A DNA stretch of 12,885 nucleotides from JANFXS01 sp022791155 (GCA_949743895.1 CATJUX010000062.1:1-12885), one strand, 5' to 3'. Shown: positions 1-6,613, counted from the first letter of the stretch. A program made the numbers and translations. The notes: generated by a model from the sequence alone, not told the origin.

Positions 1-176
1 GCCTTCAAAAATGGTATTTTTAAGACCATGGGAGGGGCGCGGCAAGCTCTCGAATTTTGCTTCGGGAAACGCTCCACTTCGTTGCGCGCCGCGGCTCTCA
101 CGCGGTTCACACATCTCATAGTTGCGAGGGCCGATTGCCCCTCCCACGGTCTTAGAAAAAGGCCATTTTTTAAGGC
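1..176. repeat. MITE-like interspersed repeat with long imperfect terminal inverted repeats
   Basis: The ends are inverted copies of each other: bases 22-38 match the reverse complement of 137-153 at 16 of 17 positions. The similarity continues outward with small gaps through about 1-21 and 154-176 (both arms contain GCCTT, AAAAATGG and a TTTTT tract). The GC-rich core (39-136) contains GCAAGCTCTCGAATTTTGCTTCG and GGCTCTCACGCGGTTCACAC, and closely related sequence recurs at 12786-12885. There is no transposase, so if mobile it would be a non-autonomous element moved in trans. The left end touches the window edge and may extend beyond it. The core can be read on the minus strand as an open peptide beginning MCEPRESRGA, but I do not treat this as a gene. 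Repeat status is seen directly; MITE status is inferred. Confidence 0.72.
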
Positions 177-225
177 TAAAACCAAGCCAATAATCGTAAA
201 TAAAGAACTATTATAGAGTAAATTT

Positions 226-292
226 AGCGAAGCAAAATTCAAGAACCCGCCATGCCCCCTCCCGCGGTCTTGAAAAAAAGCCCTTTTCAAAG
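226..292. repeat. Partial inverted copy of the same repeat
   Basis: This stretch aligns with the reverse complement of roughly the first 65 bases of the element at 1-176. Shared landmarks in order are CGAAGCAAAATTC, the CCCCTCCC block, GGTCTT, an A-rich tract and a short CCxTTTT segment. It is therefore a half element in the opposite orientation to the first copy, lacking the rest of the core. It is more diverged (roughly three quarters identical by eye) and looks like an older, truncated insertion. Confidence 0.6.
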
Positions 293-619
293 ATCAAAAT
301 TGATCAGCCAACAACCATAAACACCTCCTGTCAAAAAGCAAATTCCAAAAAGGCACGCTTTTCAAAACTCACCAAACCGATCTCCTCAAACCCCACACAC
401 ACAAACCAAACAATCGCCATTTCACTCGCAAATTCCCCAATTCAGCCAAAAATATAAACCAATATGAAATTTTCTCTTTTTTTATTATAAGTTTTATGAT
501 AAAATAATTTCTTATAAATCGTGCTGTAACAAGCGGCTTTTGAATGGCACAGTTTTTTTGAGGGTTTATGAAGCTATATGCAAAACAGCCGCGAAATACA
601 TATAGATGGGAGTTTGTTT
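293..619. other. Intergenic region upstream of putP, G-poor on the plus strand
   Basis: No convincing gene is present. Bases 310-460 are very poor in G and rich in A and C on the plus strand. AT-rich blocks at 481-505 contain TATTAT and TATGAT, which could serve as a -10 for putP, but no good -35 lies at the right distance. The minus strand has TATAAT at 489-484. It also has a Shine-Dalgarno AGGAGG (329-324) followed by ATG at 318, which opens a frame that stops after four codons at the edge of the repeat. That may be the relic start of a gene lost when the repeat inserted. Confidence 0.5.
608..612 (+). promoter_or_regulatory. Ribosome binding site fixing the putP start
   Basis: GGGAG lies seven bases before ATG 620. 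The in-frame ATG at 578 has no comparable site, and starting there would add 14 hydrophilic residues before the first membrane helix. Confidence 0.7.
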
Positions 620-2071
620 ATGAAAGTTTCAGAAATTGCTGTATTCATTATCTATCTTATTTTCATGCTGTCAATTGGCGTATATTTTTTCGTCAAAAAC
701 AAAGAGGGCGGCGAAAAAACATATTTCCTTGGCGGCCGTCAAATGGGCGCGTGGGTGGCGGCGTTGTCGGCCGGGGCCTCCGACATGAGCGCATGGGTGC
801 TCATGGGCCTTCCAACTTCAATCTATGCCCTTGGTTTGGGACAGGTTTGGATTTCAGCCGGGCTTGCCATTGGCTATGCCATAAGCTGGATTTTTGAAGC
901 GCCCCGGTTGCGCCGCTTCTCAATTGTGGCAAACGATTCAATCACTGTTCCGCAATATCTCACAAACCGTTTCATATCAAAATCACGTGCGCTTCAGGTC
1001 ATATGCGCGGCCGTTTTTCTCGTGGCATACACAATATATTCGGCTTCAAGCATAAAAGCCTGTGGAACGCTTTTCAACACAGTGATCGGCATGAACACAA
1101 CAACCGCAATGTATCTTGCCGCTGTCATAATTGTGAGCTATACATTCCTTGGCGGCTTTTCAGCCGTGTGCTGGACAGACTTTTTTCAGGGAATGATGAT
1201 CCTTGGAGCCATGCTCATAGCGCCAATATTCGCGGCTGCCATGCTTGACACTTCAACCATTTCTGCCGTTCCAGATTCATATTGGAACGCGTTCACAAAC
1301 TGGAAGGAAATTGTTTCGGGGCTTTCATGGGGCCTTGGATATTTCGGAATGCCTCACATAATAATAAGATATATGTCGCTCAAATCTCAAAAGGAGCTCA
1401 AAAAGTCGGCCAAAATTGGGATTGCATGGACAGTTATAATTGTCATATTTGCCGCTGTCATTGGCGTTGTGGGGCGCATGTTCCTTGGTTTTGACGAAAC
1501 AATCAATGACAATTCTCTTGTTTTCATCGCCATGGTGCGCTCAATTTTCCCCGGAATCATTTCCGGAATATTGCTGTCCGCCGTTCTTGCGGCTTCAATG
1601 AGCACTGCTGACAGCCAGCTTCTTTCAGCCGCTTCATCATTCGCCAGTGACGTCTACAAACCAATCCTGCGCCAAAACAAGGCCAATGACAAAGAAATGC
1701 TTTGGGCCGGAAGGTTTGTTGTGCTTGCAGTGGCTGTTGCCGCGCTCATGATAGCTTCAAACCCAAACACAGGCTCAATCATGGATCTTGTGTCCAACGC
1801 ATGGGGCGTGTTTGGCGCTTCGTTTGGCCCGGCAATCATGCTCAGCCTTTTTTGGAAACGTTTCAATTTCAAAGGCGCTGCCGCCGGAATTTTGGCCGGT
1901 GCCGCTGTGGACATATGCTGGTTTGCTTTCATGTCCTCAACGGGAATATATGAAATTCTTCCAGGCTTTGTTGCCGGAACGGTTGTTGCCGTTGTTGTTT
2001 CACTCTGCACTGAAGAACCTTCGGCAGAGGTCAAAAAACTTTTTGACAACGCAATGGACTATAAAGAATGA
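620..2071 (+). CDS. putP: Sodium/proline symporter (PutP-type, SSS family)
   Basis: This 483-residue integral membrane protein belongs to the sodium:solute symporter family and most resembles the PutP branch, which imports L-proline with Na+ as nutrient or compatible solute. PutP proteins are usually about 490-500 residues, so it looks full length. Family signatures are visible: FLGGRxMGxWVAALSAGASDMSAW followed by LMGLP in the first 70 residues, where PutP has its sodium-binding region; a central GYFGMPHIIIRYMS segment; and SMSTADSQLLSAASSFASD near residue 340. About 12-13 hydrophobic helices alternate through the chain, ending in a short charged tail. It is monocistronic: a strong terminator follows directly and the next gene converges on it. 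Within the family, proline is the likeliest substrate, but other SSS members (pantothenate, sugar) cannot be fully excluded by eye. Confidence 0.9.
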   Translation: MKVSEIAVFIIYLIFMLSIGVYFFVKNKEGGEKTYFLGGRQMGAWVAALSAGASDMSAWVLMGLPTSIYALGLGQVWISAGLAIGYAISWIFEAPRLRRFSIVANDSITVPQYLTNRFISKSRALQVICAAVFLVAYTIYSASSIKACGTLFNTVIGMNTTTAMYLAAVIIVSYTFLGGFSAVCWTDFFQGMMILGAMLIAPIFAAAMLDTSTISAVPDSYWNAFTNWKEIVSGLSWGLGYFGMPHIIIRYMSLKSQKELKKSAKIGIAWTVIIVIFAAVIGVVGRMFLGFDETINDNSLVFIAMVRSIFPGIISGILLSAVLAASMSTADSQLLSAASSFASDVYKPILRQNKANDKEMLWAGRFVVLAVAVAALMIASNPNTGSIMDLVSNAWGVFGASFGPAIMLSLFWKRFNFKGAAAGILAGAAVDICWFAFMSSTGIYEILPGFVAGTVVAVVVSLCTEEPSAEVKKLFDNAMDYKE

Positions 2072-2080
2072 CAAAATCAC

Positions 2081-2118
2081 AAAAGCCCGGGCGAAATTTC
2101 ACAGCCGGGGCTTTTGAT
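2081..2118 (+). terminator. Rho-independent terminator of putP
   Basis: AAAAGCCCGGGC (2081-2092) pairs with GCCGGGGCTTTT (2104-2115) with one mismatch around an 11-base loop, followed by T-rich GATTTTG. It lies ten bases after the putP stop. Confidence 0.85.
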
Positions 2119-2174
2119 TTTGTTCGCACAAAAATTCACGAATTGCCTGAATGAACTTCGTCAAATTTCAAAAC

Positions 2175-2221
2175 AAAAAAGCCGCATTTTTGACATTGTT
2201 TTTCAAAAATTTGGCTTTTTT
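2175..2221. terminator. Terminator between convergent genes, mainly for the minus-strand gene
   Basis: AAAAAAGCC (2175-2183) pairs with GGCTTTTTT (2213-2221), and an inner arm ATTTTTG (2186-2192) pairs with CAAAAAT (2204-2210). On the minus strand the stem is followed by TTTTTTGTTTTG, suiting the gene ending at 2245. The symmetric A and T tracts would also catch read-through from putP. Confidence 0.8.
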
Positions 2222-2244
2222 GTTCAGTGTTCAGCTTTTTGGCA

Positions 2245-2790
2245 TCAGCTCACTTCTGTGACAACAGAATTTTGTCGGCGATATGAATCGTTGTCCTTGA
2301 GCTGGAGCTCGTTTTCAACCTGTGAAAGCTGTTTGCGAAGTCTTTCCCGCTCGGCGTCATCTTTTGATTTTGAAATTTGCTGCTGAAGCCTTTCTTTTTT
2401 CTCTTTCAGTTTTTTGATTTCGGCATCAACTTTGTCTGTGTTTGTTTGACATTTTTCTTCCTTTTCATCGTCTTTGCCTTTCGGTTTTTCCGGTGCGCTG
2501 CCGCCTGAATCAGGTTTGGCCGGTTCATCAAAGTTTATCTTCCGTGCACCATTGCTGTCGCTCGAAATGCTGTATATTCCGGCGGACTCTTCTTTTTTCT
2601 CAGGAATATACTGATCTTTTGTCTGCCTAAAAGAATTTTCGTTTTTGATGTCATTTTGAACATATTCGGAAGAAACATTTTCGTTCACTTTTTTATCTTT
2701 GTTGACTTCCGACATTTTTGAATGCATTTGTGAACTTTTTGCAAACACATCATGTTTGGGCACTGCTGCTCCATTTGCTGTCATGCTCAT
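2245..2790 (-). CDS. Small hydrophilic coiled-coil protein, FlxA-like
   Basis: This 181-residue, very hydrophilic protein has no signal peptide or membrane helix. Residues 1-115 are low-complexity, rich in K, E, N, S and D, with a proline/glycine stretch (EPAKPDSGGSAPEKPKGK). Residues about 120-165 form a predicted coiled coil (EIKKLKEKKERLQQQISKSK then ERLRKQLSQVENEL). The pattern of IxxLxxxxxxLQQQI repeats after a disordered region recalls the FlxA-like family of Firmicutes, whose function is poorly known; this assignment is tentative. The start at 2790 (MSMTANG) has an AAAGGAG site eight bases upstream; an in-frame ATG 15 codons earlier lacks one and would place the start inside the probable operator. 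It follows the two-component genes on the same strand but has its own promoter and a strong terminator. Confidence 0.7.
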   Translation of the reverse strand: MSMTANGAAVPKHDVFAKSSQMHSKMSEVNKDKKVNENVSSEYVQNDIKNENSFRQTKDQYIPEKKEESAGIYSISSDSNGARKINFDEPAKPDSGGSAPEKPKGKDDEKEEKCQTNTDKVDAEIKKLKEKKERLQQQISKSKDDAERERLRKQLSQVENELQLKDNDSYRRQNSVVTEVS

Positions 2791-2820
2791 GTTTTTCACT
2801 CCTTTTGACGCTGCCAACCA

Positions 2821-2840
2821 CACAATTGTTGCCACAATTG
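2821..2840. promoter_or_regulatory. Tandem CACAATTG repeat at the transcription start, possible operator
   Basis: The octamer CACAATTG occurs at 2821-2828 and 2833-2840 with a four-base spacer, immediately downstream of the -10. The 12-base period and position over the expected start point suit a repressor site. The octamer also occurs at 12304-12311. The repeat is seen; operator function is inferred. Confidence 0.4.
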
Positions 2841-2869
2841 ATTTTATAGTATATAAAAATATATTTCAA
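2841..2869 (-). promoter_or_regulatory. Sigma-A-type promoter for the coiled-coil protein gene
   Basis: On the minus strand, -35 TTGAAA (2869-2864) is separated by 17 bases from -10 TAAAAT (2846-2841). Each hexamer is one base from consensus. The start point should fall near 2834. Confidence 0.65.
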
Positions 2870-2892
2870 TCGTTTTGCCCCAAAATGACGTT

Positions 2893-4164
2893 TCAATGCA
2901 CTGAAATGTCAATCAACACACAAAGGCTGAAAACGCCGTTTCCCTTTTCGGCTGTCATGGCGCCGTTATATTTTTCTGTCACATTTTTTATGTTGCGAAT
3001 TCCCGTTTTGGCTTTGAAGCTGCTTCCTTCGGAACATGAATTTTCAAATTTCAACATATAAAAATTTCCTTGCCGTTCTCCTTTTATGCTCATGAACTTT
3101 GGCCCAGAAATTTCATCACATGCATGAACAGCGTTGTCCACAGCGTTGGAAAATATGACGCAGAGATCAAAATCACAAATTGCCATTTCTTCAGGAAAAC
3201 AGACAAAAACGTCAGTTTTGACGCCGCTGTTTTCGGCCGCCTTAATTTTGTCCCAAAGGAGTATGTCTATGGCGTCGTTCCCTGTTTGGCACGGAAGCGA
3301 AAGTTCGGCTGCATATGTGCCGACGGCTTTCAAATAGTTTTCGGCCTGGTCAATTTTCCCTCTTTCCAAAAGAGCGTTCAAAACCAAAACGTGGTTTTTT
3401 ATGTCATGGCGAAATGATTTTGTGAGTTCATATCGTTTTTTGACCTGTGAGATGTACACCCTTTGTGCGTTCATTTTTTGTGTCAGAGAAATTGCTTCCT
3501 CTCTATACACAATCCCTTCATATGCGCGGCGGCATGACAAAAGAATGGCAAAAAACGCCGCCAAACCAGCAATTTGTGCCATTGTCAGAGATATGTGTTT
3601 GACGGGCTCAATTGCTTGCGGTGCAACAACAACATTTCCATAGGCAGTTTCAATTATATATTGTTCGGCCGCCAAAAAGAAGATGCATGGCAAAAGTATG
3701 CTGCCATAAATTTTTTCAAAACCGTCAAAAAGTGAAAAATTTTTCAGCAAACTTGAATATACAAAAATGCACAGCGCCAAAGAGGCGCATGTTCCGGCGG
3801 CTATGAGCGCAAACATGGCCAAATGGTTCCCAAACGCTTTTGGAAAAATCAATGAACTCAACGCTTCAACAATTCCAAATGAAATTTGTGACACATGTGT
3901 TGCCAAAACTGATGTTGTGAACGAAGCCAAACGGTTGTTTCTGAAAACAGCGCGGTTGAAAACATATATAAAAATGATGTTGAAAAGTATATATATGCCG
4001 CTTATGTCAACAGAGGCGTCAAAAATTTCGAACACAAAAAACAGAACGATATATGACATAATATGGCATAATTTCACTTTCTTTTTTGTGAAGCGGGCAG
4101 AAAAAATGAATTGCAAAATCCCCTGTCCGGCCACTGCAAATGTGTTGAGCCAAAAAACAGCCAT
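2893..4164 (-). CDS. GHKL sensor histidine kinase, AgrC/CitA-like
   Basis: This 423-residue membrane sensor kinase is the partner of the LytTR regulator just upstream. Residues 1-210 are hydrophobic with about six membrane helices and no recognisable extracellular ligand domain, as in AgrC-type kinases. A short coiled linker (218-245) leads to the phosphoacceptor motif FRHDIKNH with His253. The ATPase part is of the GHKL type (HATPase_c_5): an N-box SNAVDNAVHAC (Asn340 and Asn344) and a G-box GIRNIKNV from residue 388. This arrangement is standard for kinases that pair with LytTR regulators. The start lies two bases after the regulator stop (TGA-AA-ATG) with GAGAGGG ahead of it, so the two genes are translationally close and co-transcribed. 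The signal sensed cannot be told; AgrC homologues sense peptides, others sense metabolites. Confidence 0.9.
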   Translation of the reverse strand: MAVFWLNTFAVAGQGILQFIFSARFTKKKVKLCHIMSYIVLFFVFEIFDASVDISGIYILFNIIFIYVFNRAVFRNNRLASFTTSVLATHVSQISFGIVEALSSLIFPKAFGNHLAMFALIAAGTCASLALCIFVYSSLLKNFSLFDGFEKIYGSILLPCIFFLAAEQYIIETAYGNVVVAPQAIEPVKHISLTMAQIAGLAAFFAILLSCRRAYEGIVYREEAISLTQKMNAQRVYISQVKKRYELTKSFRHDIKNHVLVLNALLERGKIDQAENYLKAVGTYAAELSLPCQTGNDAIDILLWDKIKAAENSGVKTDVFVCFPEEMAICDFDLCVIFSNAVDNAVHACDEISGPKFMSIKGERQGNFYMLKFENSCSEGSSFKAKTGIRNIKNVTEKYNGAMTAEKGNGVFSLCVLIDISVH

Positions 4165-4166
4165 TT

Positions 4167-4874
4167 TCAGACCCTCTCTTTCATGCGCAAAAGGAGAGAC
4201 TGCGCCAAATCGCGTTCCCTCAACCTTGAGGCCGGAACACAGCTTCCGTTTTTCAATGTCACAAGCCCCTTTCCACAGCTTTGCACATAGTCAAGGTTGA
4301 CAATGAAGCTTCTGTGGCATTTGAAAAATCTGTTGTCAAAACGCTTTTCCAATTCTGAAAAGCGGCCATAAAACTTGGTTGTCTCATCTTTGATTTGATG
4401 AATATATATCTTCCGCCCCAAAACCTCGCAATATATAATTGAGGAAAAAGGAACAACTGTCAGCAGGTTTTCGCTTTTGACAATCAAATTTTTGGCGCTT
4501 TTTTCGTCAATGAAATTCAACGCCCTTTTGAGCACGTGCAGAAGACGCTCCTTTTCAAATGGCTTCACAACATAGTCGAACGCCTGAACTTCAAATGATT
4601 CAAAAACAGCTTCCTTCAACACTGTTATGAACACTATGACACCTTCGAAACCGGAGTTTCTCAAACAGCGTGCCGTTTCAATGCCGTTTGGCGGCGCCAT
4701 TTGTATGTCAAGAAACACCAAGTCGAAATGTTGATTGCTTTTTGAAAGGCTTTCGCCGTCCAAAAATTTGGCAATGGTGAAAGAAATTTTTTCACTTTTC
4801 ATATATTCCGAAATTATGTTAGCGGCATTTTTCAGCATGGAAGGCTCGTCGTCACAGACCGCAATGTTTATCAC
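4167..4874 (-). CDS. LytTR-family response regulator
   Basis: This 235-residue cytoplasmic transcription regulator has an N-terminal receiver domain (1-120): acidic pair Asp8-Asp9 in AVCDDEPSM, phosphoacceptor Asp56 in VFLDIQM, Thr84, and Lys104 in DYVVKPF. The C-terminal LytTR DNA-binding domain (about 130-235) contains FFKCHRSFIVNLDYV, a hallmark of the AgrA/LytR/VirR group. I chose the GTG start at 4874: GAGG at 4886-4883 sits eight bases ahead, whereas ATG 4880 lies only two bases from it, and the protein then begins MINIAVCDDE as receivers usually do. A longer frame to 4979 is open but not supported. The gene is first in an operon with the GHKL kinase and divergent from the NhaC-family gene, its probable target. 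Confidence 0.92.
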   Translation of the reverse strand: MINIAVCDDEPSMLKNAANIISEYMKSEKISFTIAKFLDGESLSKSNQHFDLVFLDIQMAPPNGIETARCLRNSGFEGVIVFITVLKEAVFESFEVQAFDYVVKPFEKERLLHVLKRALNFIDEKSAKNLIVKSENLLTVVPFSSIIYCEVLGRKIYIHQIKDETTKFYGRFSELEKRFDNRFFKCHRSFIVNLDYVQSCGKGLVTLKNGSCVPASRLRERDLAQSLLLRMKERV

Positions 4875-4880
4875 ACACAT

Positions 4881-4887
4881 CACCTCG
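4881..4887 (-). promoter_or_regulatory. Ribosome binding site that decides a GTG start
   Basis: Minus-strand CGAGGTGATG matches the anti-Shine-Dalgarno complement (GGAGGTGAT). The ATG within it is too close to be used as start, so initiation is expected at GTG 4874. Confidence 0.6.
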
Positions 4888-4925
4888 ATATGGCATATAA
4901 AAAAATTGTGCCAAAAACTACCTTT

Positions 4926-4931
4926 ATTATA
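4926..4931 (-). promoter_or_regulatory. -10 element for the two-component operon
   Basis: A perfect TATAAT is present on the minus strand, about 50 bases ahead of the GTG start. The -35 position (ATAAAT) is poor, which suits an activator-dependent promoter. Confidence 0.45.
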
Positions 4932-4965
4932 CAGCAAATATACTAAAAATTTATATAAAAAACAA

Positions 4966-5033
4966 TGTCGCTGACACAAAATTACATTATGCTGTCATGA
5001 AATGACGCTCACAAAAATTCATTCACGCTGATA
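4966..5033. promoter_or_regulatory. Cluster of four GCTG/GCTC-centred repeats between the divergent genes
   Basis: TGTCGCTGACA (4966-4976) and TTATGCTGTCA (4987-4997) have a 21-base period. ATGACGCTCACA (5002-5013) and TTCACGCTGATA (5022-5033) have a 20-base period. About two helical turns between half sites is the geometry of LytTR sites, and the bases recall, from memory, the ACCGCTCA-like half sites of enterobacterial BtsR. The pairs lie upstream of the weak -35 of the two-component operon and could mediate autoregulation. Confidence 0.35.
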
Positions 5034-5062
5034 CAATTAAAACTTCCAAAGTGTTGCAAGAA

Positions 5063-5093
5063 ATAGTTAATACCATTGTGATCAAAAGTTATG
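5063..5093 (+). promoter_or_regulatory. Candidate LytTR binding site: two AGTTA half sites
   Basis: ATAGTTAAT (5063-5071) and AAAGTTATG (5085-5093) each match eight of nine positions of the LytTR half-site consensus as I remember it ([TA][AC][CA]GTTN[AG][TG]). They are direct repeats with a 13-base spacer, as described for AgrA/LytR-type regulators. The pair ends seven bases before a possible -35 at 5101. The second half site also runs into an extended -10 (TGATATAAT, 5092-5100), so its role could differ if that promoter is used. Confidence 0.45.
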
Positions 5094-5100
5094 ATATAAT

Positions 5101-5129
5101 TTGAATAAGAAAAAGAGAAAATATTTAAT
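5101..5129 (+). promoter_or_regulatory. Candidate promoter of the NhaC-family gene
   Basis: -35 TTGAAT (5101-5106), 17 bases, -10 TTTAAT (5124-5129). This places the LytTR-like repeats just upstream of the -35. A rival promoter is the extended -10 TGATATAAT at 5092-5100, which lacks a good -35. Confidence 0.4.
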
Positions 5130-5130
5130 A

Positions 5131-5155
5131 AAGTTATGCAATGAACACATAACTT
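5131..5155. repeat. Perfect 8-bp inverted repeat in the leader of the NhaC-family gene
   Basis: AAGTTATG (5131-5138) and CATAACTT (5148-5155) are exact inverted copies around a nine-base loop. A third direct copy of AAGTTATG is at 5086-5093. There is no T tract, so this is more likely an operator or a leader hairpin than a terminator. Confidence 0.5.
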
Positions 5156-5206
5156 CAAGGAGATGTTTGACAATGTAGAGTAATTTTGAACAGGAGGAGT
5201 GGTTTT

Positions 5207-6613
5207 ATGAGCAGTAACTCAAACAAAAATGGTAATTTCTTTGCTTTAGTTCCATTATTAATTTTCATACTCATTTATCTTGGCGCCGGACTCATATATC
5301 AAACTCAGGGTGTTGAAATGGCATTCTATCAATTCCCTATTGTGACAGCAATTTTGGCGGGAATTTTCATTGCTTTTTGCCTTTTCAAAGGAAGCATAAG
5401 CGAAAAATTCAAAATATTTGCAAAAGGCGCCGCCAATGAAGATGTGCTCACAATGCTTGTGATATATATGCTTGCGGGGGCATTTTCAAGCGTTGCCGCA
5501 ACAATGGGCGGCCGTGACGCCACAGTCAATCTTGGGCTTTCAGTTGTTCCGGTTCAATTTTTGGCCGCCGGCATATTCATAATTTCGGCTTTCATGGGCA
5601 CGGCCACAGGAACTTCCATGGGCACAATCAGCGCCATTGTTCCAATTGCTGTGGGCGTTGCCGACAAAGGCGGCCTCAGTGTTCCGCTTGTTGTTGGAGC
5701 ATGCATTGGCGGTTCAATGTTTGGCGACAACCTTTCAATGATCTCTGACACAACAATTGCCGCAACACGTTCGCAGGGCTGTGAAATGCGTGACAAATTC
5801 CGCGTCAACTTTTTCATTGCGCTTCCAGCCGCAATTTTGACAATCATAATGCTTCTCATATTTGGCCGGCCTGAAACAGCGCCCGCCATGGAAGATCTCA
5901 GCTTCAGCATAATCAAGGTTGTTCCATATATAGCCGTTTTGGCATTGGCGCTGATTGGCATGAACGTTTTTCTTGTTTTGGCAATTGGCATAATTGTGGC
6001 CGGCGCCATTGGCCTTGCCACAGGCGATCTGACAATATCAACATATGCCCAAAGCATATATGGCGGCATAACAGGAATGGATGAAGTTTTCTATCTTTCA
6101 CTTCTTGTTGGCGGTTTGGCTGAAATGACAGCACACGCCGGAGGCATTCAATGGATACTCAACAAATTCAGAAGCGTCATGAACGGCCAAAAATCGGCCC
6201 AGGTTGGCATTGCGGCCCTTGCAAGCATTGCTGACTGTGCTGTTGCCAACAACACTGTTGCCATCATTGTCAGCGGCAACATGGCCAAAAGCATAAGCCA
6301 TGAATATAAAGTTGATCCACGGCGCACAGCTTCCCTTTTAGACGTTTTCAGCTGTGTGTTCCAGGGCCTTGTTCCATATTGCGCCCAGCCACTGACAGCG
6401 GCGGCCCTCACAACGGCGTTTGGCTTTGCCATGAGCCCTGTGGAGCTAATCCCTTACATATGGTATTGCGGCTTCCTTGCTGTGTTTGGCGTGCTTTCGA
6501 TATTTGTTCCATATGCCGATGGAATTTGCCGCAAAGACCCATGGAACTGGGAATATGACGTTGCCGAATCTGGCGTTGAGGACAAAAAAGAGCTTCTTGC
6601 CAAAGGCCAGTGA
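5207..6613 (+). CDS. nhaC: NhaC-family Na+/H+ antiporter
   Basis: This 468-residue integral membrane protein has about 11-12 helices and belongs to the NhaC family (ion transporter superfamily), usually 450-480 residues. NhaC proteins exchange Na+ and H+; relatives such as MleN swap malate, lactate and Na+, so the exact substrate is open. Recognisable family segments are AAATMGGRDAT, FMGTATGTSMGTISAIVPIA then VGACIGGSMFGDNLSMISDTTIAA, and late ALASIADCAVANNTVAIIVSG and SCVFQGLVPYCAQ. The start at ATG 5207 follows a strong AGGAGGAG; a TTG seven codons earlier is not needed. It is transcribed alone, with two hairpins after the stop. The long divergent leader with LytTR-like repeats suggests induction by the adjacent two-component system. 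Base use matches its neighbours, with no sign of recent transfer. Confidence 0.85.
   Translation: MSSNSNKNGNFFALVPLLIFILIYLGAGLIYQTQGVEMAFYQFPIVTAILAGIFIAFCLFKGSISEKFKIFAKGAANEDVLTMLVIYMLAGAFSSVAATMGGRDATVNLGLSVVPVQFLAAGIFIISAFMGTATGTSMGTISAIVPIAVGVADKGGLSVPLVVGACIGGSMFGDNLSMISDTTIAATRSQGCEMRDKFRVNFFIALPAAILTIIMLLIFGRPETAPAMEDLSFSIIKVVPYIAVLALALIGMNVFLVLAIGIIVAGAIGLATGDLTISTYAQSIYGGITGMDEVFYLSLLVGGLAEMTAHAGGIQWILNKFRSVMNGQKSAQVGIAALASIADCAVANNTVAIIVSGNMAKSISHEYKVDPRRTASLLDVFSCVFQGLVPYCAQPLTAAALTTAFGFAMSPVELIPYIWYCGFLAVFGVLSIFVPYADGICRKDPWNWEYDVAESGVEDKKELLAKGQ

Noticed and set aside
28..216. Open frame of 62 codons across the repeat at the left end
   Set aside because: It lies wholly in the repeat and its flank, has no ribosome binding site and no protein-like character.
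300..619. Possible c-di-AMP (ydaO-type) riboswitch ahead of putP
   Set aside because: The plus strand is too poor in G and lacks the conserved elements and pairing expected of that class.
568..897. Frame overlapping the start of putP, ATG after TTGAGGG
   Set aside because: It overlaps the putP coding region in another frame, and its composition (runs of W, R, C and G) is that of a shadow frame.
1654..2049. 131-codon antisense frame in putP, and similar long antisense frames in the antiporter gene (5554-6069)
   Set aside because: Antisense frames stay open because of the codon use of the real membrane-protein genes; there is no start signal or family resemblance.
4875..4979. N-terminal extension of the LytTR regulator
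   Set aside because: It would run through the likely promoter and ribosome binding site, and receivers begin at the MINIAVCDDE position.
5186..5206. TTG start for the antiporter seven codons upstream
   Set aside because: It overlaps the strong AGGAGGAG that serves ATG 5207.
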